Positions 32,004 to 40,897 of a stretch of 64,000 nucleotides of DNA are shown here, in pieces. Source of the DNA: Ardenticatenaceae bacterium (lineage in GTDB: Bacteria > Chloroflexota > Anaerolineae > Promineifilales > Promineifilaceae); contig JACKBS010000010.1 of NCBI GenBank assembly GCA_020634435.1, positions 186,001 to 250,000 on the forward strand. Reading direction: 5' to 3'. Position 1 is the first letter of the stretch. Each line of letters starts with the position of its first letter. The translations under genes and the position numbers were made by a program. Under the pieces are notes generated by a model that saw nothing but the letters and a program-made list of their open reading frames with translations, searched no databases and had not been told where the DNA came from.

Positions 32004-32858
32004 CTATTCCTCACGCCGGTCGGCAAACCCGGCAATAGCGGCGGCAAGGGTAATCGGCAACGGCCGTTCCGCATCCCACAACCCCTCATCCCGCGCCAGT
32101 CGGGCAGCTTCCGTAAACGGCAGCGGTGTGATGCCCCATTCGGTTAGCTGCGGCTGAGTGAGCAGCTCCTGTGGTGTGCCTTGCTGCACCAGATGCCCTT
32201 CGTGCAGCAGCAGCAGCCGGTCGGCGTAGGCGGCGGCCCATTCTAGCTTGTGCGTAGCCAGCACCAGCGTCAGGCCGGTGCGGCTGAGCCGCTGCAACGC
32301 GGCAAACAGCTCCCGACTGCCCACCGGGTCCAGCTGCGCCGTGGGTTCGTCCAGCACCAGCAGTTGGGGGCGCATTGCCAGCATCGCTGCCAGGGCCACG
32401 CGCTGCTGCTGCCCGCCAGAAAGTTCGCGGGGATGGCGCTCTGCCAAATCGGTGGTGCTGGTAATTTCCAGCGCCTCGTCGATGCGGGTGTGCATTTCGG
32501 CGCGGGGCACGCCCAGGTTTTCCAGGCTAAAGCCCACTTCGCCGCGCACCGTGTCGCGCACGCCGGACATTTGCGTGGCCGGGTTTTGGAAGACGAGTCC
32601 AGCCAGCGTGACCAGTTCTGGTAACGGCCGTTCCTTCGTTTCCAAGCCCGCCAACTGCACGCTGCCGCTCATCTGCCCATGAAAAAAGTGGGGCACGTAG
32701 CCGGTTAGCGCGTAGCATAGGGTCGATTTGCCCGCGTCGTTGGCCCCGATGACGGCGACAAACTCCCCTGGCTCCACGCTGAAGCTGACGTTTTGCAGGG
32801 CAGGAACGGCCGTTTGCGGATATCGGTAAGTGAGATCAGTTACGCGAACAAGCGCCAT
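32004..32858 (-). CDS. ecfA1: ECF transporter ATPase (first EcfA)
   Basis: 284 residues from ATG 32858, chosen over 32867 because AGGA lies eight bases before it. ABC motifs are Walker A VIGANDAGKSTL (an Asp in place of the usual Gly-x-Gly spacing), Q-loop VFQNPATQMSG with the ECF-type Q-motif, signature ELSGGQQQRVALAAML, Walker B LLVLDEPTAQLD and switch ATHKLEW. The helical domain after QNP is typical of energy-coupling-factor ATPases that pair with EcfT. Its start overlaps the EcfT stop. It should form a heterodimer with the second EcfA. Confidence 0.9.
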   Translation of the reverse strand: MALVRVTDLTYRYPQTAVPALQNVSFSVEPGEFVAVIGANDAGKSTLCYALTGYVPHFFHGQMSGSVQLAGLETKERPLPELVTLAGLVFQNPATQMSGVRDTVRGEVGFSLENLGVPRAEMHTRIDEALEITSTTDLAERHPRELSGGQQQRVALAAMLAMRPQLLVLDEPTAQLDPVGSRELFAALQRLSRTGLTLVLATHKLEWAAAYADRLLLLHEGHLVQQGTPQELLTQPQLTEWGITPLPFTEAARLARDEGLWDAERPLPITLAAAIAGFADRREE

Positions 32859-33619
32859 AATCGCCATCCTATGAGCAAAAGTATGCCCAACAGCAGCCCC
32901 GTGCGCAGCCAGCGCTGGCCGGGGGAATCGGGCAGTTCCACCAGCGAACTTTTGGGGCCGCGCACGCGAAAGCCGCGCGACTCCAGGGCAATCGCCCGCT
33001 CTTCACTATCGACCAACGCGCCGAGCACCAGCGGAGCCAGCAGCGGCAGCAGCGCCCGCGCCCGCCGCCACAGCGATCCTTCCGTTTCCAGCCCGCGCGC
33101 CTGCTGCGCCTGCATGATGGCCGTCGCCTTGCTCTGCATCTGCGGCAAAATGTACAGCGTGCTGCTGATGATGTAGGCCAGCGCCGGGGGCAGGCCGCGC
33201 TGGGTGAGCGCCGTCAGCAGATCGCCGGGGTGGGTGGTGAGCAGTAAAAGCAGCGCCACCCCCACGATCGCCGCCAGGCGGCTGCTGAGCAAAAAGGCGT
33301 AGGCCACGCCCTCCTGTGTCAGCGTCAAGCGCCAGACGGTGAGCAGCGGCGTTTGCCCGTTGGGGTTGAAGAAGCCGTGGATTACAAATAGCATGACGAT
33401 GAGGGGCAGCAGGATACGGCCGTTTCGCCTCAGCCAAACGCGCCCCACGCCACCCCACATCGCCAGCAGCAGCGTGAGTAAAAACAGCCCCAGCGGCAGC
33501 CAGACGCTCGGCCCCAGCAGGGCAGCCGCCAGCACCGCCAGCAGCCAGGTCAGCTTGGTGAGCGGATGCAGCCGGTGCAGCGGCCCGTTGGTAGATAGAT
33601 AAAGGGTCATTGCCGACAA
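32840..33619 (-). CDS. ecfT: ECF transporter transmembrane protein EcfT
   Basis: 259 residues, five or six membrane helices. It has the EcfT motif order: N-terminal LHRLHPLTKLTWLLAVLAAAL, middle FLLSSRLAAIVGVALLLLLTT, and the coupling-helix region with AQQARGLETEG (A-R-G motif) and SEERAIALESRGFR (second E-x-R-G motif). These helices contact the two ATPases. Start codon three bases after the S-component stop, so the genes are tightly coupled. Confidence 0.88.
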   Translation of the reverse strand: MSAMTLYLSTNGPLHRLHPLTKLTWLLAVLAAALLGPSVWLPLGLFLLTLLLAMWGGVGRVWLRRNGRILLPLIVMLFVIHGFFNPNGQTPLLTVWRLTLTQEGVAYAFLLSSRLAAIVGVALLLLLTTHPGDLLTALTQRGLPPALAYIISSTLYILPQMQSKATAIMQAQQARGLETEGSLWRRARALLPLLAPLVLGALVDSEERAIALESRGFRVRGPKSSLVELPDSPGQRWLRTGLLLGILLLIGWRLWRLFA

Positions 33620-33622
33620 ATA

Positions 33623-34222
33623 CTAATTGCCGACAACGGCCGTTGCTCGGGGAAACCGCGCCACAAACCGTTTGGATAATGCTTTGACGATGGCCCAGGC
33701 GAGAACGGCCGTTACCACCTTGTCTGCCAGATTAGAACCGATGACGGTGATAATCACCGAGCTGAACAGATCGCGCCCGACGGCCAGCAGGTAGGCGGTA
33801 ACAAAGTCGGCGCCACTGCCGGTGACGCCGCCAAACATGTACACGCGAATCGGCACGGCCACAAACGACAGGGCGATGGCGATAATCGCCCCGCTGATGA
33901 GCGCCTGCCACCATTGGCGGAACAGTCCAGCGCGGGCCAGTAGCCCGGCCACCAGACCAATCACCATGGCCACCGGGGCAAACGCGGCGGTGATCGGGTC
34001 GCTGATCAGCCCCCAGATCAGGTTGGTAAGCAGCCCGGTGAGCGCCCCCACCCACGGCCCTGCCAGCAGGGCAATTAGCACCGTGCCAATGGAATCGAGG
34101 AAAATGGGCAAGCTGAGCGTGCTGGCAATTTGCCCTACGACGATGTTGAGCACAATCGCCACGGGAATGAGCACCAGCGTCATCGTGGAAAAATCTTGTT
34201 GTAAACGGTCTTTAAAGTTCAT
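33623..34222 (-). CDS. ECF transporter substrate-binding (S) component
   Basis: 199 residues with six membrane helices. The text LVLIPVAIVLNIVVGQIAST, LPIFLDSIGTVLIALLAGPW then GALTGLLTNLIWGLISDP is typical of ECF S components, which bind a vitamin or metal and dock on EcfT. The ligand is not evident: it lacks the cobalt/nickel CbiM signature and I could not match it to RibU, ThiT or BioY with confidence. The PPC-domain gene is 54 bases upstream on the same transcript and may bear on the ligand. TCTTTTCTCC-rich spacer gives AGGAG before the ATG on the minus strand. Confidence 0.8.
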   Translation of the reverse strand: MNFKDRLQQDFSTMTLVLIPVAIVLNIVVGQIASTLSLPIFLDSIGTVLIALLAGPWVGALTGLLTNLIWGLISDPITAAFAPVAMVIGLVAGLLARAGLFRQWWQALISGAIIAIALSFVAVPIRVYMFGGVTGSGADFVTAYLLAVGRDLFSSVIITVIGSNLADKVVTAVLAWAIVKALSKRFVARFPRATAVVGN

Positions 34223-34276
34223 CTCTTTTCTCCTAATTGATGAATAATTCAGGCGCGAAGTGCGCCAAATAAACGA

Positions 34277-34681
34277 TTAATTGGTTTTGTCAGTGGCGAT
34301 GTACAGCTCGTCGTAGCCGGTGGCCGCGTCTGGCAGGCGCAAAAAACGCACATCGGGCAGCACAGCGAGGACAATTTCGGCGGTGGTGTAGATGTGGCAC
34401 CCTTCCAGCAAATGGCCGCCAATGGTACGGCCGTTTCCATCCGACAATGCCACGTGGTAATGTGAGCCATGCCGCGAGAGCGTGCCGGTGAGGGCTACAA
34501 TCTCAAACTTGCCGTCCAACTCGGTGCCTTCGGGCTGGTTGGCGTAGCGCAGCACCGCTCGCCGCAGGCTGCCGACGCAGGTCAGCACGCAGGCGGCTTC
34601 CACGGCGTGCGCGGTGGCCCAGTTGTCCAGCTCAACTTTTAGATCTTGATGGGGGTGTAATCGTAGCGAATGGATTTCCAT
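34277..34681 (-). CDS. PPC-domain (DUF296) protein
   Basis: 134 residues. PPC signature: LHPHQDLKVELDNWA, VLTCVGSLRRAVLRYA, ALTGTLSRHGSHYHVALSDG, GGHLLEGCHIYTTAEIVLAV and a RLPDAATGYDELYI end. The His residues of HYH and GGHL form the probable metal site of this trimeric fold, found in bacterial single-domain proteins and plant AT-hook proteins. The role in bacteria is unknown. AAGGAGG precedes the ATG but is buried in a hairpin (34684-34705). It is the first gene of the operon PPC, EcfS, EcfT, EcfA, EcfA, DsrE. Confidence 0.88.
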   Translation of the reverse strand: MEIHSLRLHPHQDLKVELDNWATAHAVEAACVLTCVGSLRRAVLRYANQPEGTELDGKFEIVALTGTLSRHGSHYHVALSDGNGRTIGGHLLEGCHIYTTAEIVLAVLPDVRFLRLPDAATGYDELYIATDKTN

Positions 34682-34683
34682 TC

Positions 34684-34844
34684 TGCCTCCTTCTGCTTGG
34701 AGGCAGGCAACAAAAAACCGCTGCCAACATCAGCTGACAGCGGTCGCAAATGGCATCCAGAATGGGGTCAGGAAGGCAATGGTAACCGGAGGCAGCCGAC
34801 GTGGTTCAGCTTCAGGCGTCGTCCGACGCCTACGTGCCTGCCTC
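34684..34844 (-). promoter_or_regulatory. Structured 5' leader of the PPC-ECF operon, riboswitch candidate
   Basis: On the minus strand the leader has a closing stem GAGGCAG/CTGCCTC (34838-34844 with 34789-34795), an inner hairpin AGGCGTCG-GA-CGACGCCT (34814-34831), a terminator (34711-34744), and a hairpin TGCCTCC/GGAGGCA (34684-34705) that hides the ribosome site. The repeated GGAGGCA/TGCCTCC elements can pair in alternative ways, as in a switch. I could not match it to a class I know; the Moco motif was considered but not established. Confidence 0.5.
34711..34744 (-). terminator. Terminator inside the PPC-ECF leader
   Basis: ACCGCTG/CAGCGGT with three more pairs (stem 34717-34744), followed on the minus strand by TTTTTTG. 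It sits about 30 bases before the PPC start codon, in the position of an attenuator. Confidence 0.75.
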
Positions 34845-34933
34845 AGGTGAAATGGTTGGTTAAAATCATGTTGATGATCATGGTGTGGAATTATAGAGTT
34901 CGGGGTGAAAACGGACAACGGGAAATTATCGCT

Positions 34934-35861
34934 TTAGCTTATCGTTTTGCTGAAAATGTGGTACGAGCGCACCGTTTTCATGCCTGCTTTTTCATAGAGG
35001 CGAGGCGCATTGGTAAGGCTGCCTGAATCAACGTTTAGCTTGAGTTTGGTGATGCCTCTGGCAAAAAATGTGGCAAACGAATGCCGCAGCAGCGCCAGCC
35101 CCATGCCCTGCCCACGCCATTGGCGCTGCACGCCCAAATGATCAATCACGCCATAGTTTTGTTCCGGCAAATACATGTTGAGCGCCACGCCAACAACTTC
35201 CTCCTTGTGGCAAGGCTAAGAACCAAAGGCTGGGATCAAATTCCTCGGCATGGAGGCCCATGCGTTTAGCCCACTTTTCAAAGGACAGGGGGTTGGCATA
35301 CCCTTTGTCGCGCGAAGCCGCTTCGTCGGTGAGGTAGGTGGCTTGTTCATCCTGGTTAGGCTGAAACGGCCGTACCACAATTCCTTCCGGCCAGACTGGT
35401 TTAGGGGGTGGTTCGTTCAGCTCAATTTCCATCATGAGGAAAGTTAAGCCCTGCGCAAAGCCAGCCGCTGTTAGCACTTCCTGGTTGGGCATATTTGTCC
35501 CGCCAGTCTGGTTCATCAGCTGCGTGCCGGGCGGCAGATTGGCTTCTAGCGCAGCAATCAACCGTTGGCCAATCTCATGGGAAGCGGCTGCCGGTGAGAG
35601 GTAAAGTTGCAGCAAAAATTGTTTGGGGTGATACGGCCGTATCTCTGCATACCCAATCAGCTGTCCATTAGCAGAAAAAGCTGCCTGGGTATGTGTCGCC
35701 AAAGAAAAATCGGCATCTTGCCAGCGCTGGCGCAACTCTTCACGCGAGAGCAGCGCACTGCCAAAATCAGAGCTGTTTTGCTGGGCGATGAGCGTGTACA
35801 CCGCATCCAGATTGGCAAAGGTTGCCGAGTGTAACTCAAACATTACATTGTCCAGTGGCAT
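34934..35861 (-). pseudogene. Tandem GNAT acetyltransferase gene split by a frameshift
   Basis: Two frames form one protein: 35861-35142 (MPLDNVMFELHSATFANLDA to DPSLWFLALPQ) and a second frame resuming at EEVVGVALNMYLPEQNYG to 34934. The junction is at about 35205-35212; removing one C from the CC there gives LALHKEEVVGVAL without a break. The whole protein has two GNAT domains: the first up to ~150, the second with LGVQRQWRGQGMGLALLRHSF, the acetyl-CoA site, and NAPRLYEKAGM. Two-GNAT proteins are common acyltransferases. If the frameshift is real the second domain, which has the better acetyl-CoA site, is lost. AGGA precedes the ATG at 35861. Confidence 0.75.
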
Positions 35862-35891
35862 TATGCTAATTTCCTGCCTAACCCCACACAA

Positions 35892-36374
35892 TTAATCTTC
35901 TTGCCTATCTTTCAACTTCTCTAGAGCCTTCTCCAACTCTAGCGACAAATCCTCAAAACTTTTGTCTGCCCAGGGTGGTGGTTTGGGTGGTGGCGGTATC
36001 GGCACGTCCATTTGGTTGGTGAACGGGTAGCTGTAAAGACGGAAAAATTGGATTTCACTTTGCAGGTAACCAAATGAAAACAGAATCATCGGGATGAGGC
36101 AAAAGAGAGGAGAGTAAGCCGCATCTTGAATATTTTCTCCAGCGAGAAGTATGGTCGGGAGCCAAAAAGCAAAGAGAATTACGGCAAAAGCGAAAAATGT
36201 CCCTTTCAATAGGAAGATGCGTAACTGTCGGAGTTGCGGTTTGCTGATGGCTTTTTGAAGCGTTGTCTGCCGTTTGAAACTGTAAACTTTGGATAAAACC
36301 CAAAAAGTCCAACCCAATAATACGATTGATAGAACAAATGCCAAATGTTCGCTTACAAATGATTGCCATCCCAT
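35892..36374 (-). CDS. Membrane protein of unknown function
   Basis: 160 residues from ATG 36374 (MGWQSFVSEHLAFVLSIVLL), chosen because longer frames run into the PLP-enzyme gene. There are three hydrophobic helices (~10-30, ~55-80 and ~90-110) and a hydrophilic C-terminus with PPPPKPPPWADKSFEDLSLE, proline-rich and ending in a coiled-coil-like acidic/basic helix. No family recognised. It starts 20 bases after the PLP-enzyme stop on the same strand and is probably cotranscribed. Confidence 0.6.
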   Translation of the reverse strand: MGWQSFVSEHLAFVLSIVLLGWTFWVLSKVYSFKRQTTLQKAISKPQLRQLRIFLLKGTFFAFAVILFAFWLPTILLAGENIQDAAYSPLFCLIPMILFSFGYLQSEIQFFRLYSYPFTNQMDVPIPPPPKPPPWADKSFEDLSLELEKALEKLKDRQED

Positions 36375-36393
36375 TGGGTTTATTGAAGCCTTT

Positions 36394-37374
36394 TTAAGGC
36401 AGCAGCTTATCCACAAAGGCAGGCAGAGCCGCTGCACCGCCGGTGTGCCAGAAGAGCACACTTTGCCCTCGCGTAAACGCCCCCCAGCGGATTAAATCGA
36501 TCAGGCCGCCCATGGCGCGCCCGGTGTACACAGGGTCAAGCAAGATGCCCTCCAACTGGGCCACCATCTGAATCGCTTCCCGCTCCGTCTCGCCCACCAT
36601 CGCGTAGCCATCGCCGAGGTAATCATCATTTACCTCCACCCGGTTGGCGATGGAGACGTTGGCAACGCCAAGATGTGTTGCCGTGGCTGTGGCAAGTGCG
36701 GATACCTGAATCTGCAAATCTTCCGCTGGATGGTCTACGCTGATGCCCAGCACGTGCCCGCGAAAGCCGTACACCTCTGCCCCCAGAACAATGCCTGCCT
36801 GGGTACCGCCACTGCTGCTGGCAAAGACGATGAAGTCGATGTTGATGCTGGCTGCGGCGAGTTGGCCCATCAGCTCTTCCATCGCCAAGACGTAGCTGGT
36901 TGCGCCCATTACATTGGAGCCGCCCAACGGAATGATGTATGGTTTGTGGCCCATCACCCGCTGCTCGTTGGCAACTTCGGCCATCACCTCATGGCGAGGT
37001 GTATCGTCTGTCCAGTAAAGATGTGCTCCTAGCAATCTGTCTAGCAGCAGATTGCCCTGCATTTGTGCCGGAGCGCTGCCCCGCAAAACCAGGCTGCACC
37101 CCAACCCGAAATGGGCGGCAGCAGCGGCCGTTTGTCGGCAGTGGTTGCTTTGTGGTGCGCCCGTCGTAATCAGATGGTCGCAGCCCTGCGCCAGCGCATC
37201 GGCCACCAGAAATTCCAGTTTGCGGGTTTTGTTGCCGCCCGTGGCCAGGCCCGTCTGGTCATCGCGCTTCATGTAAATGTCTGGCCCGCCCAGATGTTTG
37301 CTGAGGCGTTCCAGTTTTTCTAGCGGGGTGGGCAGGTAGGCAAGTGGTTTTCTGTCGGGATAATTCACATTCAT
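36394..37374 (-). CDS. PLP-dependent D-cysteine desulfhydrase / ACC deaminase family enzyme
   Basis: 326 residues from ATG 37374. It has a fold-type II PLP enzyme pattern: TPLEKLERLSKHLGG, IYMKRDDQTGLATGGNKTRK with the Schiff-base Lys in GGNKTRK, TTGAPQSNHCRQTAAAAAHF, PLGGSNVMGATSYVLAMEEL and VFASSSGGTQAGI as phosphate-binding loop. The family includes D-cysteine desulfhydrase (releasing H2S and pyruvate) and ACC deaminase; D-cysteine desulfhydrase is more likely, but key residues for ACC were not checked. Confidence 0.85.
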   Translation of the reverse strand: MNVNYPDRKPLAYLPTPLEKLERLSKHLGGPDIYMKRDDQTGLATGGNKTRKLEFLVADALAQGCDHLITTGAPQSNHCRQTAAAAAHFGLGCSLVLRGSAPAQMQGNLLLDRLLGAHLYWTDDTPRHEVMAEVANEQRVMGHKPYIIPLGGSNVMGATSYVLAMEELMGQLAAASINIDFIVFASSSGGTQAGIVLGAEVYGFRGHVLGISVDHPAEDLQIQVSALATATATHLGVANVSIANRVEVNDDYLGDGYAMVGETEREAIQMVAQLEGILLDPVYTGRAMGGLIDLIRWGAFTRGQSVLFWHTGGAAALPAFVDKLLP

Positions 37375-37418
37375 GGGGCTGATTATAACTTTAGAGAGGC
37401 AAGACCACAATTTTCATT

Positions 37419-37485
37419 GTCATTCCCACAAAAGCGGGAATCCATGCAGGTCAAGAAGATGGATACCCGCCTGCGCGGGTATGAC
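37419..37485. repeat. GTCATTCCC...GCGGGTATGAC repeat, copy 3
   Basis: Starts GTCATTCCCACAAAAGCGGG and ends GATACCCGCCTGCGCGGGTATGAC in sense. It is the shortest and cleanest copy of the family also seen at 12076 and 14910, and lies between the PLP-enzyme gene and the end of the large regulator gene. Confidence 0.7.
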
Positions 37486-37506
37486 ACGTTCGCTGGCGGC
37501 CTGTTT

Positions 37507-40500
37507 TTAGCGAATGGTTTCGTAGAGTTGGACGGTGGCGGGGGCAGGGGTCACGCCCAGCCCGGCTTGCAGCGTTGTTTCGCACCGTTGATAGGTGCGC
37601 AGGGCCTGTACCCGGTTGCCCTGTTGAATGTGCGCCAGCATCAACAGGCGGTAGGCATTTTCCCAACAATCGTCCTGCTGCAATATGGTTTGGCTGAGCG
37701 TAATCACTCGTTCCCAGGCGGCCTGTTCGGCCAGCCATTGGGCCAGCCGATCGGCCGCGTGCAGAAAGCGGGCGCGGAGCCGTTCACGCTCTTCGTGGGA
37801 CCACGTTTCGTAGGGGTAGGCTTGCAGATAGTCGCCTTCGTAGAGGGATACGGCCGTTTCATACACAACCATCGCCTTAGCCACATTTTTAGCAAAAAGA
37901 TGGTCCCCTTCGTCAATCAGCGCTTCAAATTCGGCCGCATCCAGCCAGATGTCGGCTTCTTCGCGCAGGCCGTAGCGGCTGCCATCGCGCACCACAAAGG
38001 CCGACGGCGCGTTACGCTTGCGGTCTGGCTCTAGCACCGAGCACATGGCGCTGAAAGCGATCTTGAAGTCGCGCACCGCCCCGTCTGGGTCCAGCTCTGG
38101 CCAGAGCATTTCGGCAATCTGGTCGCGGTGCAGCAACGTGCCGCGATAGGTGAGCAGCAGCTGGAGCAGCTGGCGCGCCTTTTTGCGCCGCCATGCCCGG
38201 CTGGGCAGCTCCTCGCTGCCTTGCCAGATGCGGAATGGGCCTAACGTTTGGATGCGCAGCTGGAAGCCAGGATGCAGTTCAACCTGCGCCAGACCCAGCT
38301 GTGTCAGAATCGCTTCGGCGATGGTAGCCTGGATGTTTTGGTCGCGGGCAAACAGCAGCAAGGGTACCAGGGCGCGCGGATCGGGCGGCCCCAGCAGCGT
38401 GCGCCGCTGAAAGAGAAATTCGTATTGGTGCTGGCTGATCAGCGGCAGCAAATCTTCCAAATCGCGCTTGAGACGGGCGTCATCATCGGTTTTGTGCCAG
38501 AGCAGGCAGCGCCAGAGGCGTGCGGCCGTTTCGCCAAAAATATCGCTGCAATCCCGAAAACCCGTGGTTGCCTGGGCCAGCCACTCGTTGGCTTCTTGGA
38601 CCATGCCCAACAGCGTGTAGGTGGCTCCCAATGTCAGACGGATGCCCATCTCGACCCACTCGTCGCCAAACAGCCGGGCCAGGGCGATGCCTTCGCGGGC
38701 ATAGTTCAGCGCCGTTTCGTGATCTCCAGGGAAGCCGTAAGCGCGGCACAGGCCCCAAAACGCTTCCACTTTCAGGCGGGGTACATCCATCTGTTCGCTG
38801 AGGGCAACGGCTTGCTGGAACGATTGGCGTGCCTGTTCGTAGTTGGCCTCATTGGTGTGTAGCATCCAGGCGTGGCCCTGGCGCATAAAACCAACGGCCG
38901 TAATAAACTGCGAATTGAGCTCCTGGCCACGCTGAATGCCAGCAACGGCCGTTTGCAATGCCATTTCCGCTTCTCCCTGGTAAGAGAGGATCAGGGAGAG
39001 CAGCAGCAGCGTCTCGCGGTGGGCGCGCGGGCGCAGCACGGGCGAGTGCGCTTCGATGTCTAGCTGGGCTTCCAGCATCTCCCTCGCTTCGGCCAGACGG
39101 CCCGTGCGCAGCAGCATCCGCACGGGCAGCTCGGCCGGTTCCGGCCCCTGGTCGCGCAGGTGTCGTGCCTGGACCTGGTAGTTTTCGGCCTCGCGCAGGC
39201 GGCCCTGGTTGAGCAGATTTTCGGCCAGCAGCTCCAGTAGCCGGGCCTGGCTTTCACGGTCATCCTGCCCATCGGAGAGGCGCAGGGCTTCTTGCAGCAG
39301 CTCCTCGCCCTTGGTCGCGTTGACCGTGTCCAGGTAAACACGCGCCTGGCCGCGCAGCGCCTGGCCAATGCCCCGGCGATCACCTTTGGCGCGGCTGCGT
39401 CGTTCGGCTTGCTGGTACCAGCCCAGCGCTTCGTCAAAGCGGGAATGCAGCCGGGCGATGTCGCCCAGGTAGCCGAGCAGGGCGGGGTAATGGGCCAAAA
39501 TATCGGGGGGCAAACGGCCGATCCAGCCCGCCAGCGTATCCAATCGGCCCACGCGTACCAACCGACGGCCTAATGTGGTGAGCATTACGGCCGTTCGTTC
39601 AAACGCCTCGGCCGCCAGCAAATGAAAAATGGCTTCCTCGTCCTCCCCCTGCTGTTGGTAAATGGTAGCCGCCTGTTCATGCAGGTTTTGCGCCTCTTCT
39701 GGAGACAGTTGGGTCAGCAATAAATCGCGGAACAGATGATGGTAGCGCACGTAACCATTCCCCAGATTGACCACAAACAGCCCTTTTTCCAGCAGGTAGC
39801 GCAGCAATTGCTGGCTGTCCTGTCGGCGGCGCAGCTGATTGCACAGTGGGGTGGTCATTTCACGCAGAACGGCCGTTTCCCGCAAGAATGCTTGAATATC
39901 GTCTGGCTGCTGGTTGAGCACCTCTTGGGCCAGAAACTGGAATAAATCGCTGGCCGTGCCGGAGAGCTGCGTCAGCGCCTGGGCCAACGACGCGCCGCCA
40001 TCGCGCAGCAGGCGCTGCCAGATGAGGTGCAGGGCAATCGGCCACCCCTCGATGCGGCTTACTACCATCGTGGCCTGCTCCAGCGACAGGGCATGGCCGT
40101 AATAATCGCGGAAAAGGGCATCAATTTCTGTCGGAGTAAAGGCCAGCTCTTCCTGGCCAATTTCCAGCACTTGTCCCTTCACGCGCCAGGTCACCAGCGA
40201 CGGCAGGGTGAGCGGATAGCGGCTGGACAAAATGATGTGCAAATTGTCGGGGGCCAGGCCAATGAGCCGGTCCAAAATGCGGATCGGTTCGCTGCTATCG
40301 CTGATCAGGTGCACATCGTCCAGCACCAAAAAGGTGGGCTGGTCCAGCTCGCTGGCCAGTTCGTTGATGAGGCTGTCGATAACGGCCGTCCAGCTGGGCT
40401 GCTGCCGTTGCCCCCACGCTTCCAGTGCGGCCAGGGGGGCGTGAGACAGATTGGGTAAGGCAATGCCAAAGCCGTGCAGCAGGTGCAGCAAAAAGGGCTG

Positions 40501-40779
40501 CGCATCGCCATCTTCGGCTTCCAGCCGGTACCAGACAAAACGGAGCGGTGGCTCGGTTTGCTGTGAGGCCAGGTTGGCCAGTGCCGTGCTTTTCCCGTAG
40601 CCGGTACCTGCCTGCACAATCGTCAGGCGGTGGTTTTGTGCGTCCAGCAGCCGCTGGGTGATGCGCGGGCGCGGCAAGGTTTGCCGTGGTGGCCGGGGCG
40701 GAACAAGCTTGGTGCGCACGATGATGTTTTGTTGGTACACAATCAATCCTTCAGCCGCAGAAATAGATGGTGCGTGCAT
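37507..40779 (-). CDS. MalT-like ATPase with C-terminal BTAD transcriptional activation domain
   Basis: About 1090 residues. The start ATG at 40779 is my choice; alternatives lie upstream at 40806. Residues ~15-340 are a signal-transducing ATPase of the MalT/STAND kind: LVPPRPPRQTLPRPRI, Walker A VQAGTGYGKSTALANLA, Walker B TFLVLDDVHLI and LSSRYPLTLPSL. Residues ~350-820 are helical tetratricopeptide-like repeats. From ~840 come an OmpR-like winged helix (LRIQTLGPFRIWQGSEELPS) and the BTAD helical bundle (LYEGDYLQAYPYETWSHEER). It is a SARP-related activator whose target is unknown; the amylase gene upstream is transcribed in the same direction but separated by terminators. Six ACGGCCGT copies are inside. 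Confidence 0.88.
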   Translation of the reverse strand: MHAPSISAAEGLIVYQQNIIVRTKLVPPRPPRQTLPRPRITQRLLDAQNHRLTIVQAGTGYGKSTALANLASQQTEPPLRFVWYRLEAEDGDAQPFLLHLLHGFGIALPNLSHAPLAALEAWGQRQQPSWTAVIDSLINELASELDQPTFLVLDDVHLISDSSEPIRILDRLIGLAPDNLHIILSSRYPLTLPSLVTWRVKGQVLEIGQEELAFTPTEIDALFRDYYGHALSLEQATMVVSRIEGWPIALHLIWQRLLRDGGASLAQALTQLSGTASDLFQFLAQEVLNQQPDDIQAFLRETAVLREMTTPLCNQLRRRQDSQQLLRYLLEKGLFVVNLGNGYVRYHHLFRDLLLTQLSPEEAQNLHEQAATIYQQQGEDEEAIFHLLAAEAFERTAVMLTTLGRRLVRVGRLDTLAGWIGRLPPDILAHYPALLGYLGDIARLHSRFDEALGWYQQAERRSRAKGDRRGIGQALRGQARVYLDTVNATKGEELLQEALRLSDGQDDRESQARLLELLAENLLNQGRLREAENYQVQARHLRDQGPEPAELPVRMLLRTGRLAEAREMLEAQLDIEAHSPVLRPRAHRETLLLLSLILSYQGEAEMALQTAVAGIQRGQELNSQFITAVGFMRQGHAWMLHTNEANYEQARQSFQQAVALSEQMDVPRLKVEAFWGLCRAYGFPGDHETALNYAREGIALARLFGDEWVEMGIRLTLGATYTLLGMVQEANEWLAQATTGFRDCSDIFGETAARLWRCLLWHKTDDDARLKRDLEDLLPLISQHQYEFLFQRRTLLGPPDPRALVPLLLFARDQNIQATIAEAILTQLGLAQVELHPGFQLRIQTLGPFRIWQGSEELPSRAWRRKKARQLLQLLLTYRGTLLHRDQIAEMLWPELDPDGAVRDFKIAFSAMCSVLEPDRKRNAPSAFVVRDGSRYGLREEADIWLDAAEFEALIDEGDHLFAKNVAKAMVVYETAVSLYEGDYLQAYPYETWSHEERERLRARFLHAADRLAQWLAEQAAWERVITLSQTILQQDDCWENAYRLLMLAHIQQGNRVQALRTYQRCETTLQAGLGVTPAPATVQLYETIR

Positions 40780-40843
40780 TGTAGCCAGCCGCGAACTGTG
40801 GGGCAAACTTGGCGGAGGTGTTGATTGGTTTTAGGGGAAAATA

Positions 40844-40877
40844 AAACGGCCGTTACCTGGAAGAGTAACGGCCGTTT
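40844..40877 (-). terminator. Terminator built from two inverted ACGGCCGT copies
   Basis: AAACGGCCGTTAC (40844-40856) and GTAACGGCCGTTT (40865-40877) make a perfect 13-bp stem with loop CTGGAAGA; on the minus strand TTTTATTTT follows. It is downstream of the amylase gene. Confidence 0.75.
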
Positions 40878-40897
40878 CCAAAATCGCTAGCCTGGTG

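Noticed and set aside
34684..34860. Identification of the leader as a cyclic-di-GMP, TPP, FMN or cobalamin riboswitch
   Set aside because: The conserved core sequences of these classes, as I know them, are not present; fragments such as GGTTACC alone are not enough. The Moco motif could be neither supported nor excluded by eye.
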